DNA from: Spirochaetaceae bacterium
Lineage (GTDB): Bacteria > Spirochaetota > Spirochaetia > Treponematales > Breznakiellaceae
DNA: 7,046 bases
Direction of reading: 5' to 3'
Assembly: GCA_031256815.1 (NCBI GenBank)
Contig: JAIRPU010000016.1
Span: forward strand, 1-7,046
Below, in pieces: positions 5,838 through 7,046 of the stretch (position 1 is its first letter; every line of letters begins with the position of its first letter). The notes beneath the pieces were generated by a model. That model did no database searches. It saw nothing but the letters and a program-made list of their open reading frames with translations, and was not told the origin of the DNA. Both the position numbers and the translations under genes were made by a program.

Positions 5838-6713
5838 CTATGCGGAATAAACTTTGTCAACATCTATCGGAAGCTTGTCGTAATCTTCAGCGCCGGCCTC
5901 CGGACGCGGGCCTTCGTTTTCTTTGTAGTTTTCTATATCGATTTCGCGGTCTTCTTCTTTTCTTGAAGCATCGCTTAATCCGTCAATTTCATCTTCGTCG
6001 CCTTCGCTCGATTCTATAACCCTAAGCCCCGCTTCGTTATCTTCGTCAACTACGGCATTTGCTATAATCTGCGTAAAAAGGGTGATTGCCCTAATCGCGT
6101 CATCGTTCCCTGGGATTGGATAGTTTATTCCTTCAGGATTGCAATTTGTATCGACTACGGCGACTATTGGGATTCCCATTCTGCGCGCTTCCGCTACCGC
6201 TATGGATTCTTTTCTTGTATCAACAATAAAAAGAACGCCTGGAAGCTCCTTCATCTCTTTTATGCCGCCCAGGTTTTTTTGAAGTTTTGCACATTCTTTT
6301 TTAAATGCGGCTACTTCTTTTTTTGTATAATTTTCATAACTGCCGTCAACTTCCATTTTTTCAAGTTTTTTAAGGCGTAAAAGTGATTTTTTTATCGTAG
6401 AAAAGTTGGTTAGCATACCTCCAAGCCAGCGGTTGTTTACATAAAACTGGCCGCAGCGTTCCGCCTCTTTTTCTATGGCTTGCTGCGCCTGCTTTTTTGT
6501 ACCGACAAAGAGTACCGATTTTTGTTTTGATACTATGCTGCGCACCGCATCGTAAGCAACTATGCTTGCGTCTATTGTCTTTTGCAGGTCTATAATGTGA
6601 ATCCCGTTGCGCTCTGCGAATATATAAGGCTTCATCCGCGGGTCCCAGCGCTTAACCTGATGCCCAAAGTGTACTCCCGATTCGAGGAGGCTCTTCATTG
6701 TTACTACTGCCAT
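5838..6713 (-). CDS. rpsB: 30S ribosomal protein S2 with acidic C-terminal tail
   Basis: S2 is a small-subunit ribosomal protein that binds late in 30S assembly, near S1 at the mRNA exit side. The whole family core is present: [19 protein letters not shown] (9-27), [12 protein letters not shown] (35-46), [10 protein letters not shown] (68-77), [12 protein letters not shown] (93-104), [12 protein letters not shown] (158-169), [14 protein letters not shown] (180-193) and [10 protein letters not shown] (201-210). The core ends near residue 222. A 69-residue tail rich in Asp/Glu follows, making 291 residues against the usual 230-260, as I recall for treponemal S2. The ATG at 6713 is set by GAAAGGAG (6720-6727), 6 nt upstream. 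A near-consensus promoter lies about 80 bp upstream. Unusually, the gene after it is a lipoprotein gene and not tsf. Confidence 0.98.
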   Translation of the reverse strand: MAVVTMKSLLESGVHFGHQVKRWDPRMKPYIFAERNGIHIIDLQKTIDASIVAYDAVRSIVSKQKSVLFVGTKKQAQQAIEKEAERCGQFYVNNRWLGGMLTNFSTIKKSLLRLKKLEKMEVDGSYENYTKKEVAAFKKECAKLQKNLGGIKEMKELPGVLFIVDTRKESIAVAEARRMGIPIVAVVDTNCNPEGINYPIPGNDDAIRAITLFTQIIANAVVDEDNEAGLRVIESSEGDEDEIDGLSDASRKEEDREIDIENYKENEGPRPEAGAEDYDKLPIDVDKVYSA

Positions 6714-6737
6714 TATTGGCTCCTTTCTTATGTCTCA

Positions 6738-6750
6738 CGCGGTAACCGCG
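6738..6750 (-). other. Small hairpin in the rpsB leader
   Basis: CGCGG (6738-6742) and CCGCG (6746-6750) form a 5-bp GC stem with a 3-nt loop, about 10 nt upstream of the rpsB Shine-Dalgarno. S2 is known to control its own leader in other bacteria, but I cannot match this stem to a described S2-binding motif. Confidence 0.3.
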
Positions 6751-6792
6751 CGGAAATTTATGAACGTCATTTAAACATTCGTATTGAAACAG

Positions 6793-6821
6793 AGTATAAA
6801 GCGCCGCATAAAAATTTTCAA
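6793..6821 (-). promoter_or_regulatory. Near-consensus sigma-70 promoter of rpsB
   Basis: On the minus strand TTGAAA (6816-6821) and TATACT (6793-6798) are separated by exactly 17 bp. Transcription should start near 6786, giving a leader of about 70 nt before the rpsB start. Confidence 0.8.
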
Positions 6822-6858
6822 GAGGGCGCATTGCGGTTTCTGATTGTTGGTTGAGAAA

Positions 6859-6906
6859 GGAAGATATTTAGGAAGACAACTAGGAAGATAACTAGGAAGA
6901 TAATAA
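6859..6906. repeat. Four 12-bp tandem repeats upstream of rpsB
   Basis: Units begin at 6859, 6871, 6883 and 6895, each starting GGAAGA with the form GGAAGAtaacta and small variations at positions 7-12. The array contains repeated in-frame stop codons (TAG GAA GAT), so it is not coding. It starts 38 bp upstream of the rpsB -35. Confidence 0.85.
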
Positions 6907-6931
6907 AAATCTTATAGATTGTTATTATCTT
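6897..6931. repeat. 35-bp AT-rich palindrome
   Basis: AAGATAATAA (6897-6906) is the exact reverse complement of TTATTATCTT (6922-6931). An inner AATC (6908-6911) / GATT (6917-6920) continues the stem after one A/G mismatch, leaving loop TTATA. The left arm is formed by the last 12-bp tandem unit. It may be a protein-binding site or a remnant element end; it lacks the GC stem and T-run of a terminator. Confidence 0.8.
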
Positions 6932-6936
6932 TTATG

Positions 6937-7046
6937 CCCGCGCCGCTTCGCGGCGCGGGGGCGGTGCAACTGTGCGCTGCAAGCGCCACTACGGAAGAGC
7001 GCACGGCTGTACTCCCGTCACGGCGAACGATCGGGGGTGGCGGCGG
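6937..7046. repeat. GC-rich hairpin island at the right edge
   Basis: CCCGCGCCGC (6937-6946) and GCGGCGCGGG (6950-6959) form a perfect 10-bp stem with loop TTC. Downstream, GTGCGCT (6972-6978) can pair with AGCGCAC (6998-7004), or GCGCT (6974-6978) with AGCGC (6982-6986). No convincing coding frame or T-run is present. The element continues to the window edge and shares the words CGCCGCTTCGCG and GCGCACGG with the island at 3511-3580 read on the opposite strand. No gene is seen in 6714-7046. Confidence 0.65.

Noticed and set aside
6582..6854. Plus-strand 90-codon frame across the rpsB start and leader
   Set aside because: It is antisense to the S2 N-terminus and its promoter, both of which are well supported.
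6937..6959. Perfect GC hairpin as an intrinsic terminator
   Set aside because: No T-run follows on either strand, so it fits a REP-like palindrome better.

Overview
The window looks like chromosomal DNA from a spirochaete, most likely Treponema or a close (gut-type) relative. Ribosomal protein S2 matches my recollection of treponemal S2, including a long acidic C-terminal tail. Two further exported proteins have relaxed, spirochaete-style lipoboxes. The genus is inferred from memory of the family, not from a search. Base composition is intermediate, with short islands that are almost pure G+C between genes.

Layout, left to right. Positions 1-3402 (minus) are one uninterrupted reading frame that runs off the left edge. 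It encodes at least 1134 residues of a secreted, beta-strand-rich repeat protein with a Sec signal peptide, an N-terminal W/N-rich start and FHA-like repeats. Its promoter region (3403-3580) holds a good -10/-35 pair, three 15-bp tandem repeats and a GC-rich hairpin island. Next are a PTS EIIA (PtsN-type) gene at 3581-4033 and a small unrecognised two-helix membrane protein at 4116-4475, both minus. A divergent promoter region (4476-4622) contains a perfect 8-bp inverted repeat. It leads to a plus-strand lipoprotein gene (4623-5273) that ends in an intrinsic terminator overlapping the end of the converging gene. That converging gene (5289-5831, minus) encodes a lipoprotein whose C-terminal domain resembles DUF1980/TIGR03943. 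It lies 6 bp downstream of rpsB (5838-6713, minus). The rpsB gene has a near-consensus promoter and a strong Shine-Dalgarno site. The right edge (6850-7046) is non-coding: 12-bp tandem repeats, a 35-bp palindrome and a second GC-rich hairpin island.

Functionally, rpsB and the DUF1980-like lipoprotein gene probably share a transcript. The usual partner tsf is absent from the place where it normally follows rpsB. The EIIA gene may share a transcript with the small membrane-protein gene. The giant exoprotein appears to have its own promoter. Three of the six genes encode exported or envelope proteins.

I see no clearly new multi-gene system. The points most worth a second look are the repeat architecture of the exoprotein, the 10-bp word CGGCCGCTTG that occurs in the same orientation ahead of two exported-protein genes, the paired GC-rich islands and the rpsB-lipoprotein arrangement.
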